A stretch of DNA of 64,000 nt from Winslowiella iniecta (lineage in GTDB: Bacteria > Pseudomonadota > Gammaproteobacteria > Enterobacterales > Enterobacteriaceae). The position numbers and the translations under genes were made by a program. The DNA is taken from assembly GCF_001267535.1 (NCBI RefSeq), contig NZ_JRXE01000018.1, positions 40,421 to 104,420 of the forward strand, written 5' to 3'. Positions 9,901 through 19,803 of this stretch are shown piece after piece; position 1 is the first letter of the stretch, and each line of letters starts with the position of its first letter. Below the pieces are notes generated by a model. That model had not been told where the DNA came from. It did not search any database and saw only the letters and a program-made list of their open reading frames with translations.

Positions 9901-12456
9901 TCACACCAGAGATTTGAGTCGATAAATCCATTCCAGTGCCTGGCGTGGCGACAGAGAATCTGGATCCAGCGCCTCCAGCGCTTCAACTGCCGGTGAGGTC
10001 TCTTCCACCAACAGCGGCAACTGCGGGCCATCGGCACTGGATACTGACGCACTGCCTGATAACGTTTCCAGCTCCTTCAGCTTCTGACGCGCGCGTTTAA
10101 TCACATCTTTCGGTACCCCAGCCAGTGCCGCTACCGCCAGACCATAACTTTTGCTGGCCGCGCCTTCCTGCACACTGTGCATAAAGGCGATGGTATCGCC
10201 GTGCTCAATCGCATCCAGATGGACGTTAACCACCCCTTCCATTTTCTCCGGCAGGGTAGTCAGTTCGAAATAGTGAGTGGCAAACAGCGTCATCGCTTTA
10301 ATGCGATTGGCAAGGCTTTCAGCACAGGCCCAGGCCAGCGAAAGCCCATCGTAAGTTGAAGTGCCGCGACCAATTTCGTCCATTAACACCAGGCTGTATT
10401 CAGTGGCGTTATGCAGAATATTGGCGGTCTCAGTCATCTCCACCATAAAGGTGGATCGACCCGATGCCAGATCGTCAGCCGCACCGACACGGGTAAAAAT
10501 ACGATCGATAGGGCCAATGGTTGCCTGCTCCGCCGGTACAAAGCTGCCGATATATGCCATCAGCGCAATCAACGCGGTCTGACGCATATAGGTACTTTTA
10601 CCTCCCATATTCGGGCCGGTAATGACCAGCATCCGGCGCTGCGGTGACAGGGCAAGGGGGTTGGCAATAAATGGCTCTTTTAATACCTGTTCGACTACCG
10701 GATGACGGCCAGCAGTAAGTTTAATCCCGGTTTTATCACTCAGGGTCGGGCGGCTGTAATTCAGTGTCCAGGCGCGCTCAGCAAGGTTGGCTAAGACGTC
10801 GAGTTCGGCCAGCGCCGCCGCGCTGAGCTGTAGCGCTTCCAGATGCGGCAGCAGCAACTCGAACAACTCTTCATATAACCTTTTTTCCAGCGCCAGTGCT
10901 TTCCCTTTAGAGGTCAGCACTTTATCTTCGTACTCTTTCAGTTCAGGGATAATGTAGCGTTCGGCATTTTTCAGCGTCTGGCGGCGAACGTAATTGATCG
11001 GCACCAGATGGCTCTGTCCACGGCTGACCTGAATATAGTAACCATGCACGGCGTTAAATCCGACTTTCAGCGTATCCAGCCCGAGTTTTTCCCGTTCACG
11101 AATTTCCAGTCGATCGAGGTAATCGGTGGCGCCATCGGCCAGCGCTCGCCACTCATCCAGCTCAGCATTATAGCCGGGTGCAATCACACCACCGTCGCGT
11201 ACCAGCACCGGTGGTGATTCGATAATTGCGTGTTCCAGCAGGTCACGCAGCTCGTCAAACTCACCCATCTGCTCGCGGAGCGTCTGCAGATGTTTTACTT
11301 TGCTGGTTTCCAGTAACGCGCGTAAATCAGGAAGCTGCTGAAAAGCGTGGCGCATGCGCGCCAAATCGCGTGGACGGGCGGTACGCAAAGCCAGACGAGC
11401 CAGAATTCGCTCTAAATCTCCCACCTGACGTAATGACGGTTGCAGCTCTGAACCGCTTTCCAGCAGCGCTTCAATACTTTCCTGACGGTTATTGATCACT
11501 GCCGCATCGCGTACCGGCATATGCAGCCAGCGTTTAAGCATGCGGCTGCCCATTGGCGTTACGGTACGATCCAGCACTGAAGCCAGCGTATTTTCAATGC
11601 CACCGGCGAGGTTTTGTGTGATCTCGAGGTTACGTCGGGTCGCGGCATCCATAATGATACCGTCTTGCTGGCGTTCCATGGTCAGCGAACGAATATGCGG
11701 TAGCGAGGTACGTTGCGTATCTTTCACATATTGCAGTAAACAACCTGCCGCACGTAGCGCCATATGCGCCTGCTCAACACCAAAGCCACTGAGATCGCGG
11801 GTACCAAACTGCATGTTCAGCTGCTGACGCGCGGTATCCGGCTCAAATTCCCACAGTGGGCGGCGGCGCATGCCACGACGATTGTCGATCAGCTCCATCG
11901 CAGCAAAATCTTCCGGGTAGAGCAGTTCGGCCGGATTAGTGCGTTGTAACTCTGCTGCCATGGTCTCTTTATCGGTCGGTTCAGCCAGACGGAAACGGCC
12001 TGAACTGATATCGAGAGTGGCATAACCAAAACCGCGCGAACCTTGCCAGATTGCGGCCAGCAGATTGTCCTGGCGCTCCTGTAACAAAGCTTCATCACTG
12101 ATGGTACCTGGCGTGACGATGCGTACCACTTTACGCTCCACCGGCCCTTTACTTAACGCCGGATCGCCAACCTGTTCGCAAATGGCGACTGACTCACCCA
12201 GTTGAACCAGCTTGGCCAGATAGTTTTCCACCGCATGATAAGGCACACCCGCCATTGGAATCGGCTCACCTGCCGATGCACCGCGTTTGGTCAGAGAGAT
12301 TTCCAGCAGCTGCGATGCACGTCTGGCATCGTCATAAAACAGCTCGTAGAAGTCACCCATACGGTAAAACAGTAAGATATCCGGATGATCGGCCTTCAGG
12401 CGCAGGTACTGCTGCATCATTGGGGTGTGGGCGTCGAGTTTGTCAGTACTGTTCAT
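9901..12456 (-). CDS. mutS: DNA mismatch repair protein MutS
   Basis: Recognises mismatches and small loops and starts methyl-directed repair with MutL. Of 851 residues (E. coli 853), the N-terminal mismatch-reading motif is MGDFYELF (the Phe-x-Glu wedge). The ATPase domain has Walker [33 protein letters not shown] (Walker B) and FATHYFELT. The extreme C-terminus keeps the tetramerisation segment ([15 protein letters not shown]). It lies head-to-head against rpoS with only a terminator between; the variable genes found between mutS and rpoS in many relatives are absent. Confidence 0.98.
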   Translation of the reverse strand: MNSTDKLDAHTPMMQQYLRLKADHPDILLFYRMGDFYELFYDDARRASQLLEISLTKRGASAGEPIPMAGVPYHAVENYLAKLVQLGESVAICEQVGDPALSKGPVERKVVRIVTPGTISDEALLQERQDNLLAAIWQGSRGFGYATLDISSGRFRLAEPTDKETMAAELQRTNPAELLYPEDFAAMELIDNRRGMRRRPLWEFEPDTARQQLNMQFGTRDLSGFGVEQAHMALRAAGCLLQYVKDTQRTSLPHIRSLTMERQQDGIIMDAATRRNLEITQNLAGGIENTLASVLDRTVTPMGSRMLKRWLHMPVRDAAVINNRQESIEALLESGSELQPSLRQVGDLERILARLALRTARPRDLARMRHAFQQLPDLRALLETSKVKHLQTLREQMGEFDELRDLLEHAIIESPPVLVRDGGVIAPGYNAELDEWRALADGATDYLDRLEIREREKLGLDTLKVGFNAVHGYYIQVSRGQSHLVPINYVRRQTLKNAERYIIPELKEYEDKVLTSKGKALALEKRLYEELFELLLPHLEALQLSAAALAELDVLANLAERAWTLNYSRPTLSDKTGIKLTAGRHPVVEQVLKEPFIANPLALSPQRRMLVITGPNMGGKSTYMRQTALIALMAYIGSFVPAEQATIGPIDRIFTRVGAADDLASGRSTFMVEMTETANILHNATEYSLVLMDEIGRGTSTYDGLSLAWACAESLANRIKAMTLFATHYFELTTLPEKMEGVVNVHLDAIEHGDTIAFMHSVQEGAASKSYGLAVAALAGVPKDVIKRARQKLKELETLSGSASVSSADGPQLPLLVEETSPAVEALEALDPDSLSPRQALEWIYRLKSLV

Positions 12457-12727
12457 AAGTTTACCGCTTCCAGTCCATTGAAATTAAAGTTAATTGTGAT
12501 TTCTTTGTCATCATTAGCAATCACAGTGTCCTGTCAAAAATTATTCAATTATACCGGTTGAGCAGTCATCATTCCGCTCAAGTAAATCAATCAGTTGGTC
12601 TATAAAGTGGAGCTTATCCGACAGGCAAAGCGGCTGGCAAATCTTTATCGTGCACAACGATCAATGATGAAGCCTGGAGGCAGAACCCGGCATCAGGCGC
12701 TAAAGCCTGGGTTCAGGCTACGCGCGC

Positions 12728-12862
12728 TATACTAGCCTGGGGAGCAATCGACTGTCACAGGTAAAAGCTGAAAGCATGCCGCAAAATTGAACTGTAAACA
12801 GTAAGGAGGAGACGAGTTAAAACCGGGGAAGAATAAAAAGCTCCCTGACGGCAGCTTTTTAT
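12728..12862 (+). ncRNA. Candidate small RNA with RpoS-like -10 and intrinsic terminator
   Basis: A GCGCTATACTAG element at 12724-12735 resembles a sigma-S -10 (CTATACT). About 120 nt later the hairpin AAAAAGCT...AGCTTTTT would end a transcript starting near 12740. There is no ORF in between, and a purine-rich GTAAGGAGGAGACG stretch lies at 12800-12814. No -35 hexamer is recognisable. It could equally be only the porin terminator plus chance. Confidence 0.25.
12835..12860. terminator. Terminator hairpin downstream of the porin gene
   Basis: AAAAAGCT / AGCTTTTT arms around a 10-nt loop (12835-12842 with 12853-12860), A-run on the left so it works for the reverse-strand porin. A second hairpin, GCCCCTC / GAGGGGC at 12871-12889, lies between it and the porin stop. 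Confidence 0.7.
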
Positions 12863-12899
12863 CTTGTCTTGCCCCTCCTGACGAGGGGCCGCTAATTTA

Positions 12900-14051
12900 T
12901 CAGAAGTCGTAGCGTACGCGCACCAGCGTCATATCACCGAGGTTGTCGGTGCTGGAGGTCAATACATGTTCGACATCAACGCGGAAGCCGTAATCAAACT
13001 GGACGGCGACACCCAGGCCATTATCAATACGCTGATAATCGCGGCCGTTGACGTACTCCAGACGATCGCCCATAAAGTAAGGCATAACGGATTTCACTGC
13101 ATACTGACCGACTGGTACGGCATAACCGGCAAAGTACTCGATTCCCCAGGCATCGCCAGCGAAAGAGTTAGCCACATCAGCCTTTTTCGTCGTCAGGAAG
13201 TTATTATACCAACCGCCGCCGATGCTCAGTGTCCAGTTGTCTGGCTTCCAGCTCAGAGAAGTACCGACGATGTTCTGGTCGTACTTTTTGCTGTTACTGT
13301 CCGCAGGGTTACGCATCTCTGCACGGGTGTAGTTCCACGCAGTACCCCAGCTCAGATCCGGCGTCAGGTGATAATTCACACCCAGTGAACCACCGCCTTT
13401 ACGCTTATAACGCAGGCCGTTGCCCGGCAGGTACTCATTGTCGCTGAACAGATAAGAGGCGTAGAGGTCGGCATCGCCAACACTGTTTTTATACTTCAGC
13501 ATTTTGCGTGAACGGTAAGAGCCGTCGTAATCACCATTAATACCGTTACCTGATGCCTGGGCGATCATATCGTAATCCCAGATATCAGTTTTAGCGCCAA
13601 CCACATCATAGTAAACGCTATTCTGTTGACCAAAGGTCAGCTGTCCCCAGGTATCACTTTTCAGGCCGGTATACAGCATACGGCGACTGGTATTGTTGGC
13701 ACCGTCGGCGTGGTGATTATCCCAGTCAAACAGTGCCGGAACATTGACGCCTAACTCGTAGTAGCTGACCCAGCTAATATCATCAAACAGGTAGTAGTCA
13801 GCGGCGAAGCGGAAGCGAGTACCGCCGTCGAAGCCGTTACGCTTGTATGAGCCTTTATCACCGTCACCGGTCATATTGTTGAACTGTGCGCGGATGCTGC
13901 CGCCGACGGTAAAGTTCAGACGGCTGAGCGGATCGCCAGCCTGCGGATCTTGCTTTAATACCGTGATTTCAGCCTGGGCTGCGAAAGAGGTGCTGCCAAC
14001 AACCAGGGCTAAACCTACTGCCTGGCTTAAAACGCGCAAATTCATTGCCAT
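12900..14051 (-). CDS. Outer-membrane porin-like beta-barrel protein
   Basis: 383 residues with a Sec signal peptide ending at AAQA (about residue 27). The rest is rich in alternating aromatic/polar beta strands and ends in RVRYDF, the C-terminal phenylalanine read by the BAM machinery. The LKSDTWGQLTFGQQNSVYYD segment resembles the GxLxxGRQ segment of general porins, and RMLYTGL precedes it. It should form a diffusion channel, but the substrate is not predictable. It stands alone with its own terminator. Confidence 0.75.
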   Translation of the reverse strand: MAMNLRVLSQAVGLALVVGSTSFAAQAEITVLKQDPQAGDPLSRLNFTVGGSIRAQFNNMTGDGDKGSYKRNGFDGGTRFRFAADYYLFDDISWVSYYELGVNVPALFDWDNHHADGANNTSRRMLYTGLKSDTWGQLTFGQQNSVYYDVVGAKTDIWDYDMIAQASGNGINGDYDGSYRSRKMLKYKNSVGDADLYASYLFSDNEYLPGNGLRYKRKGGGSLGVNYHLTPDLSWGTAWNYTRAEMRNPADSNSKKYDQNIVGTSLSWKPDNWTLSIGGGWYNNFLTTKKADVANSFAGDAWGIEYFAGYAVPVGQYAVKSVMPYFMGDRLEYVNGRDYQRIDNGLGVAVQFDYGFRVDVEHVLTSSTDNLGDMTLVRVRYDF

Positions 14052-14242
14052 TATTATACCTGTTAAACATTGCCATAATTAATAACGCACGGGCGTTAAT
14101 CTTTCAATTTAACGGGAAGGGGCCCCGCGGCGGCATTTTTATCATTATTGCGGTTAAATTAATTAACAAAAGACGTTATAACCATTTACGGACAGCACAT
14201 AAATGGCGTATTAACTCAAATTAAAATTAACATGGAGAATTA

Positions 14243-14809
14243 ATGAGCATGAAGGTGACTTTTATCATCGTGCCCGGCTATACCAATTCCGGGCCCGAGC
14301 ACTGGCAGTCTCACATTGAAAGAAAGTATCAGCGGGTGCTGAGGGTGCAGCAGGATGACTGGTTTTCACCAAAAAGGGAGCCATGGATGCAACGATTAAA
14401 TGAAACTATCGACAGTGTTGAGGGACCGGTATTCCTGATTGGTCACAGCTGCGGTGCTGTCACCATTAGCCAGTGGGCAGAAAAATATCACTGCGATCGC
14501 ATCACTGGCGCTTTATTAGTCGCTCCAGCCGATGTGGATAGTCCTGATATCCCTGAGGATATTATTGTTCAGCGCCCGCTTGCTTTTCAGCCACTGCCTT
14601 TTCCCACCACGGTGGTTTGCAGTGATAACGATGAGTTTCTTTCGTACCGCAAAGCCCGACAACTTGCCGAAAGCTGGGGGGCGAGTTTAATCACGCTTCC
14701 GGGGGCGGGTCATCTGCACACCGCCGCAGGATTCGGGGAATGGCCTGATGGCGAAGCATTGATTAATCGCCTTTCCGGCCAGCAGCTTATTGCGCGTAGT
14801 GATGCGTAA
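14243..14809 (+). CDS. RBBP9/YdeN-family alpha/beta hydrolase
   Basis: Small cytoplasmic serine hydrolase of 188 residues. The nucleophile elbow is GHSCGA (Ser at about residue 71), the acid is likely in SDNDEFLSY and the catalytic His in GAGHLHTAAG. The VPGYTNSGPEHWQSH N-terminus is typical of the RBBP9 (DUF1234/YdeN) family. GGAG lies 5 nt before the ATG at 14243. Physiological substrate unknown. It is divergent from the porin and convergent with the regulator that follows. Confidence 0.85.
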   Translation: MSMKVTFIIVPGYTNSGPEHWQSHIERKYQRVLRVQQDDWFSPKREPWMQRLNETIDSVEGPVFLIGHSCGAVTISQWAEKYHCDRITGALLVAPADVDSPDIPEDIIVQRPLAFQPLPFPTTVVCSDNDEFLSYRKARQLAESWGASLITLPGAGHLHTAAGFGEWPDGEALINRLSGQQLIARSDA

Positions 14810-14840
14810 TTTTCGGTAGCGAACGGTAAAGACAGGCAGA

Positions 14841-15230
14841 CTACACGTTATACCAGAGTTTACTGACATGGACGTTTTCTATCGAGTAACCCACCCCTTT
14901 GGTATAAACAATGAAATCAGCGGGGCAATTGAGGATGGCTATTTTACTTTTCAGGCTTTTAAACACCTGCCACATACGCTGACTGGACGAGCTCAGGTTG
15001 TTTTCATCCCAGACGTGCCTGAGTAAATCCTCTTTCTTGATGGTTTCGCCAAAACCGTTGCGCAGCAGATACTCTAACAGCAGTTTATTTGTCCCTTTCA
15101 GCTTAATCGAGGAGGTTTTTTTTTCCTCCAGCCGGATAAGACTGCCGCTATGACTGACAAAAATCATCGATATACCATTGTCAAAGATAATGTAGTAACC
15201 CAAAAATTGTTCAGACATGATATTGAACAT
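14841..15230 (-). CDS. Winged-helix (OmpR/ToxR-type) DNA-binding regulator
   Basis: 129 residues forming one transcriptional-regulator C-type winged helix (about 30-118). KLKGTNKLLLEYLLRNGF matches the first strands and helix, KEDLLRHVWDENNLSSSSQRMWQVFKSLKSKI the recognition region, and FIVYTKGVGYSIEN the wing. Unlike CadC/ToxR proteins it has no membrane anchor or periplasmic sensor, and no receiver domain. AGGTAA precedes the start at 15230. It is divergent from the fimbria/lipid operon across 643 nt, so it is the obvious candidate regulator of that operon (inference). Confidence 0.7.
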   Translation of the reverse strand: MFNIMSEQFLGYYIIFDNGISMIFVSHSGSLIRLEEKKTSSIKLKGTNKLLLEYLLRNGFGETIKKEDLLRHVWDENNLSSSSQRMWQVFKSLKSKIAILNCPADFIVYTKGVGYSIENVHVSKLWYNV

Positions 15231-15873
15231 ATTATTACCTGGCTATAAATTCGAATCCTATCTATAAAAAGTTAACCGATATAATAACGGCATGGATTAA
15301 TTAACCACTCTTTCAGGTGAACTTAATTAGAGCTGGGGCTTGGTGTTATTTAGTCTGGGTGACAGAGTATTGTCAATGAATTTTAATTAATTATTCCGGA
15401 TGGCCGCCTGTAACAGATGAAGTCAGCAGGCGGGAAATCCTGGTATAAAGTCTTTGATGGTTATTTTAAGACTTCTCTTATTATTAAAGATGAAAAAAAC
15501 CAAGGAAAAACTGATTTAACCAATTTTTGTATTATCTGAAATGTATTTTCTGGTCTTTTTTGCTGCAAAGGATATCTGTTCCTCTCTTTAAAGGTGAGTG
15601 GTAGGTGTTTAATCAGTTTTTTATGTTGTTTAGGCCGGGTTTGATCGCTTTTATGTTTAGTGCCGGTTGAGTTTTCCTGTTTCGCTGGCCTAGAATCCTT
15701 ACCGGCATCGGATAGCCAAAATACAAAGCATGTAGGTTCGATTAACCCGCGCATTGTTGCAGTATGAATCCAGCAAAAATTCTTGCTTGAATTATCAGGA
15801 AAGGATTTCTGGTGGATGTCATTTTTCAATGGTATCTCTGCAACCGCGACTAAATAAAATACAAGGATGAATG
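15231..15873. other. Long AT-rich intergenic control region of the fimbria/lipid operon
   Basis: About 640 nt without a credible gene, markedly richer in A+T than its neighbours. It should contain the promoters of the divergent regulator and of the fimbrial operon. A hairpin CCGCCTG / CAGGCGG (15404-15410 with 15427-15433) lies in it. No inverted-repeat pair flanking a promoter and no recombinase gene were seen, so fim-type inversion is not supported. AT-richness suggests H-NS binding (inference). Confidence 0.6.
15667..15696 (+). promoter_or_regulatory. Possible sigma-70 promoter of the fimbria/lipid operon
   Basis: TTGAGT and TAGAAT separated by 18 nt, about 180 nt upstream of the major subunit start. 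Both hexamers are one or two mismatches from consensus; other choices in this AT-rich region are possible. Confidence 0.35.
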
Positions 15874-16419
15874 ATGAAAAAAGTATTTACTACTCTTGGG
15901 GCGCTAGCGGCATTAGTAATGGCTCAACAGGCTTTTGCAGCAGACGGCACAGTTAACTTCACTGGTAGCATTGTTAATGCGCCATGTAATGTCATTATTG
16001 GTGATCTTAACCAGACAGTGCAATTGGGGCAGGTACGCACGGCAAAATTCACGGCAGTCGGCAGTAAATCCGACCCACAGCCGTTTAGTATCAAGCTGGA
16101 GAATTGTGATATTAGCGGTACTGATCCACTGACTAAGGTGACTATACAGTTCGACGGTGACCCGGTGCCGGGGCCAGGAACAGGTAACAGTACCTTGTTC
16201 GGTGTTGGACTGGCGACCAGTGCGGCGAAAAACGTTGGGGTAGAAATTGCCGATTACAGAACTAACACCCGAATTAATAATGGTGTGCCAAGTGCTGTAT
16301 TTGATCTTGCCCCTGGGCAAACAACATTACGCTTCATTTCCAGCTATGTATCCACCGCAGCTGCTGTTATTCCGGGTACCGGTAATGCTACAGCTCAGTT
16401 CAGCCTGGTCTATCAGTAA
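15874..16419 (+). CDS. Chaperone-usher fimbria major subunit (FimA-like pilin)
   Basis: About 181 residues: Sec signal peptide cleaved after QQAFA, then ADGTVNFTGSIVNAPCNVI, the pilin N-terminal donor strand and first cysteine. The disulfide partner is in LENCDI. The C-terminus is NATAQFSLVYQ, the penultimate-tyrosine beta-zipper motif bound by the chaperone. ATG at 15871 is also in frame, but the AAGGA site is better spaced from 15874. First gene of a fimbrial operon that runs on into lipid-synthesis genes; a stem-loop follows it. Confidence 0.93.
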   Translation: MKKVFTTLGALAALVMAQQAFAADGTVNFTGSIVNAPCNVIIGDLNQTVQLGQVRTAKFTAVGSKSDPQPFSIKLENCDISGTDPLTKVTIQFDGDPVPGPGTGNSTLFGVGLATSAAKNVGVEIADYRTNTRINNGVPSAVFDLAPGQTTLRFISSYVSTAAAVIPGTGNATAQFSLVYQ

Positions 16420-16453
16420 CCCGTGATGGTTTATTAGATTATCACTTTCGGTA

Positions 16454-16481
16454 AGGCCGGGCGGAATGTCCTTCCCGGCCT
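16454..16481 (+). terminator. Intercistronic hairpin after the major pilin gene
   Basis: Perfect 8-bp stem AGGCCGGG / CCCGGCCT with a 12-nt loop in the 90-nt gap between pilin and chaperone genes, with no U-tract. Such elements commonly stabilise or partly attenuate transcripts so the major pilin is made in excess. It is unlikely to be a full terminator. Confidence 0.6.
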
Positions 16482-16509
16482 GTATAATAATTATCTGATT
16501 GGATATATT

Positions 16510-17196
16510 ATGAGTATCTGGCGCAGCTCATTGTTTCTGTTCTCATTTCTCTTTGCTTCTGCCACTCTGGCGAATGGTATTTCGGTGGGGGCAACGCGTG
16601 TAATTTATGATGCCAGAAGTAAAGAAGCATCAATGACAGTGCTAAATAATTACAGTGCTGCTTATTTAATCCAGTCCTGGGTTGAAGATGAGAAGGGGGG
16701 AAAGAGCGATTCCTTTATTGTGACTCCGCCGCTTTTTCGCCTTGATGGCAAAAAAGAGAATATGTTGCGTATTGTCCGAGTCAAAGAGGAGATGCCTGGC
16801 GATCGCGAGTCTGTTTACTGGCTTAGCATTAAAGCCATTCCCCCGGCACCGGAGAGCGACAAAAATACCCTGCAGCTGGCAATTAAAACGCGGATGAAAC
16901 TATTCTATCGCCCAGAGGGTATTCCGGGTAAGCCTGAGGATGCTTATAGCAAGCTAATCTGGAAACTGAACGGTGACCAGTTACAGGTGATCAATGACAG
17001 TGCTTACGCAGTGGTGATTTCGCGGGTGACGGTTGATGGTGGGGAGATGGGGAAAGTCGACTTTGTCGCGGCTAAAGACACGTTAATTATACCGAATAGC
17101 AATAAAAAACTTATCAGGCGCGGGAGTGTTGTTAAATATGGCGTCATTAATGACTTTGGCGGGAATACGTCCGCTTATCAGGGCGTGGTTCAATAA
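16510..17196 (+). CDS. Periplasmic fimbrial chaperone (PapD/FimC family)
   Basis: 228 residues with signal peptide (cleavage near ATLA). Two immunoglobulin-like domains are expected; ISVGATRVIYDARSKEASMTVLNN is the domain-1 start with the conserved Arg. VYWLSIKAIPP is the family signature and RMKLFYRPEGI carries the conserved Lys of the subunit-binding cleft. It folds pilins by donor-strand complementation and delivers them to the usher encoded next (37 nt downstream). Confidence 0.95.
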   Translation: MSIWRSSLFLFSFLFASATLANGISVGATRVIYDARSKEASMTVLNNYSAAYLIQSWVEDEKGGKSDSFIVTPPLFRLDGKKENMLRIVRVKEEMPGDRESVYWLSIKAIPPAPESDKNTLQLAIKTRMKLFYRPEGIPGKPEDAYSKLIWKLNGDQLQVINDSAYAVVISRVTVDGGEMGKVDFVAAKDTLIIPNSNKKLIRRGSVVKYGVINDFGGNTSAYQGVVQ

Positions 17197-17233
17197 AAAT
17201 AAAAAAAGATAATATGCATCAAGGAATGATGAT

Positions 17234-19801
17234 ATGAAAGGCTTGTCTATCCCTGAACAGAGTCGATTTATACTTTCTCTGTTAGTTGGTTATATTGTTA
17301 TTTATGTGCCGTCACTGGCGGCGACACCGACAACGTATAACCCGAGTTTTCTGGAAAATATTAACGGCCAGAATGCAGTGGCGGATTTGAGCGCTTTCAC
17401 GCTCTCCCCCCAGGCACAGCTACCCGGTACCTATCGGGTCGCCGTTTATGTCAACGGAAGCTACAGTGGTTACACGGAGGAGTTCATTTTCAGCCACTCT
17501 GAAAACTCTGCCAATGATGAGTTGCAACCCTGTCTGAATCTGGCGCAATTAAAAAAGTTTGGCGTAATGGTCGAGGCTTTTGCAGCGCTCAGGGATGAAA
17601 AATACCAGCAGCAAGCCTGTGTCCCTTTTCAGAAAATCATTCCGCAATCTGCGGCTGAGTTTGTGTTTTCTCAGCAACGGCTTAATTTGAGCTTTCCACA
17701 GGCATCAATGATACGAACTGCCCGTGGTGAGGTCGATCCTTCACGCTGGGATGACGGTATTCCTGCCGCACTGCTCGATTACAGCTTTAGCGGGAGTGAA
17801 CAGCTAAAGCGCGAAAACAGCGGTAATGGCAGATCACAATATCTTAACTTACGCAGTGGCCTGAATCTTGGAGCATGGCGACTGCGCAATTATTCTACCT
17901 GGTATAACCAGCCACGGGGCGCCAGCTGGCAAACCATTAACAGTTATCTGCAACGCAATATTGTCGCGCTGAAGTCGCAACTCACGGTCGGTGATAGTTT
18001 TTCGCCGGGCGAGATTATCGACAGTATTAAGTTTCGCGGTGTGCAACTCGGTTCCGATGACAGCATGTATCCGGATAGTTTACGGGGGTTCGCGCCCGTT
18101 ATTCGAGGCATCGCTCAGACCAGTGCCCAGGTGACCATCCGGCAGAATAACTATGTTATTTATCAGACTTATGTCCCTCCCGGACCGTTTATTATTGCCG
18201 ATCTGTTTCCCACCTCTTCAAGTGGTGATCTGGATGTCACCATCACTGAGGCGGATGGCAAGGTTCAGCACTATATTCAGGCGTTTTCCGCCTTACCGAT
18301 TATGCAGCGTGAAGGGCGAATAAAATATAACCTGGCTGCCGGTGAGTATCGCGGAGGCAATGATCGTCAGAGCAGCAATTTCGCCCAGGGATCTCTGATG
18401 TGGGGCTCACCGCTGGGAATGACACTGTATGGCGGTGCGCTGGGGGCGGAGAAGTACCAGTCAGCGGTACTGGGGTTGGGCAAGAATTTCGCTTCTTTCG
18501 GGGCGCTTTCTTTTGATATCACCCAATCACTGGCCGATTTGCATAATAGTGACGGACGGCGTGACGGGCAGTCGCTGCGTTTCCTTTATGCCAAATCCTT
18601 TGCTGAAAGTGGCACCCACTTTCGCCTGCTGGGCTACCGCTATTCTACCGAGGGCTTTTATACCTTTGATGAAGCAATGAAGGCCAATGGGCGGCTGGAT
18701 CATCAGAATCCAAACACCTCCTCGTCTTATCGTAAACGCAGCCAGCTTCAGGGTTCGCTTAACCAGAGAGTCAGTGATAACGGTTCGGTATTTTTTAACC
18801 TCAGTCGTCAGGATTACTGGGATGGAAACCGCAACCAGCTGTCAATGCAGACCGGCTATAACGGCAACTGGCAGGGGATAAGCTATGCACTTTCTTACAG
18901 TCTTAGCCAGTCGTCGCGCAATGATGCCAGTAACGACAACATTGTGTCTTTTAGTATGTCGGTGCCGATTGATGATTTGCTGCGTCGACCGGTCTGGACC
19001 AACTATTCATTAACCCGCGGTGGTGGTCAGACAACACAGCAGGCAGGGGTTAGTGGCTCATTATTAGAAGATAACAATCTGAGCTATAGCGTGCAGCAAA
19101 GCTACAGTCATAACGGAAACGGTGCCAGTGGCAATGCTTCGCTGGCCTACAGCGGAACTCAAGGTAGCAGCCAGTTAGGTTATTACTATAACCCTAATCA
19201 GCAGCAATTCACCTATGGACTGCGTGGTGGCGTCGTGGGCCATGAGGATGGGGTCACCTTATCGCAGTCGCTGAATGAGACCGTTGCTTTGGTTAAAGCA
19301 CCGGGTGCCAGTCATCTGCGCGTCTTAAGTAACAGCGGGGTAAGCACCGACTGGCGTGGCTATGCAGTGGTTCCTTCGTCGGTTGCCTATCGCGAAACGC
19401 GTATCCGGGTTGATGCCACCTCACTGGATAATAACGCGGAGCTACTGGAAACGGCTAAAGATGTGGTTCCTACCCGTGGAGCAGTCGTCAGGGCCGAGTT
19501 TGCTACCCGTGTCGGACATCGTGTGATGATGCCTCTGCACCAATCTAACGGCAAGCTGGTGCCGTTTGGTGCCATGGTGTCGCTAGTCGATGATCGTGCC
19601 AAAGAGCCGCTGGCGGCCATTGTCGATGAACGCGGTCAGGTTTATCTCACCGGATTACCAGAAAAAGGGCAATTAAAAGTGAAGTGGGGGCAGGACAGGA
19701 CTCAGTCCTGTACGGTCAATTATCATCTGCCAGCGGAAATTAAATCATCAACACCGTTAATTACTCTGTCGCAGCAACAGTGCCAGCAGGGTCAGGAATA
19801 A
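17234..19801 (+). CDS. Outer-membrane fimbrial usher (FimD/PapC family)
   Basis: 855 residues. It has a signal segment, an N-terminal chaperone-binding domain (FLENINGQNAVADLSAFT...PGTYRVAVYVNG), and a 24-strand barrel with the plug and the conserved RGFAPVIRGIAQTSAQVTIRQN region (about 290-310). The C-terminal domains run to a C-terminal cysteine pair (QSCTVNY...QQQCQQ). It secretes and orders pilins. It is full length, with no frameshift seen, and is followed by the adhesin after 2 nt. Confidence 0.97.
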   Translation: MKGLSIPEQSRFILSLLVGYIVIYVPSLAATPTTYNPSFLENINGQNAVADLSAFTLSPQAQLPGTYRVAVYVNGSYSGYTEEFIFSHSENSANDELQPCLNLAQLKKFGVMVEAFAALRDEKYQQQACVPFQKIIPQSAAEFVFSQQRLNLSFPQASMIRTARGEVDPSRWDDGIPAALLDYSFSGSEQLKRENSGNGRSQYLNLRSGLNLGAWRLRNYSTWYNQPRGASWQTINSYLQRNIVALKSQLTVGDSFSPGEIIDSIKFRGVQLGSDDSMYPDSLRGFAPVIRGIAQTSAQVTIRQNNYVIYQTYVPPGPFIIADLFPTSSSGDLDVTITEADGKVQHYIQAFSALPIMQREGRIKYNLAAGEYRGGNDRQSSNFAQGSLMWGSPLGMTLYGGALGAEKYQSAVLGLGKNFASFGALSFDITQSLADLHNSDGRRDGQSLRFLYAKSFAESGTHFRLLGYRYSTEGFYTFDEAMKANGRLDHQNPNTSSSYRKRSQLQGSLNQRVSDNGSVFFNLSRQDYWDGNRNQLSMQTGYNGNWQGISYALSYSLSQSSRNDASNDNIVSFSMSVPIDDLLRRPVWTNYSLTRGGGQTTQQAGVSGSLLEDNNLSYSVQQSYSHNGNGASGNASLAYSGTQGSSQLGYYYNPNQQQFTYGLRGGVVGHEDGVTLSQSLNETVALVKAPGASHLRVLSNSGVSTDWRGYAVVPSSVAYRETRIRVDATSLDNNAELLETAKDVVPTRGAVVRAEFATRVGHRVMMPLHQSNGKLVPFGAMVSLVDDRAKEPLAAIVDERGQVYLTGLPEKGQLKVKWGQDRTQSCTVNYHLPAEIKSSTPLITLSQQQCQQGQE

Positions 19802-19803
19802 AT

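Larger units (their letters stand above)
12457..12899. other. Gene-free interval between mutS and the porin gene
   Basis: 443 nt with no convincing ORF. The side next to mutS should hold its promoter. The middle carries direct repeats of AGCCTGG-like sequence (around 12671, 12704 and 12734) and a possible small-RNA unit, listed separately. The end next to the porin holds two hairpins. Confidence 0.5.

Noticed and set aside
15461-15829. 122-codon reverse ORF in the fimbrial control region
   Set aside because: Composition is that of AT-rich non-coding DNA, no ribosome site, no recognisable motif, and it covers the likely operon promoter.
15231-15873. Phase-variable invertible promoter as in type 1 fimbriae
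   Set aside because: No pair of inverted repeats flanking a promoter and no FimB/FimE-type recombinase gene nearby; only a small hairpin was found.
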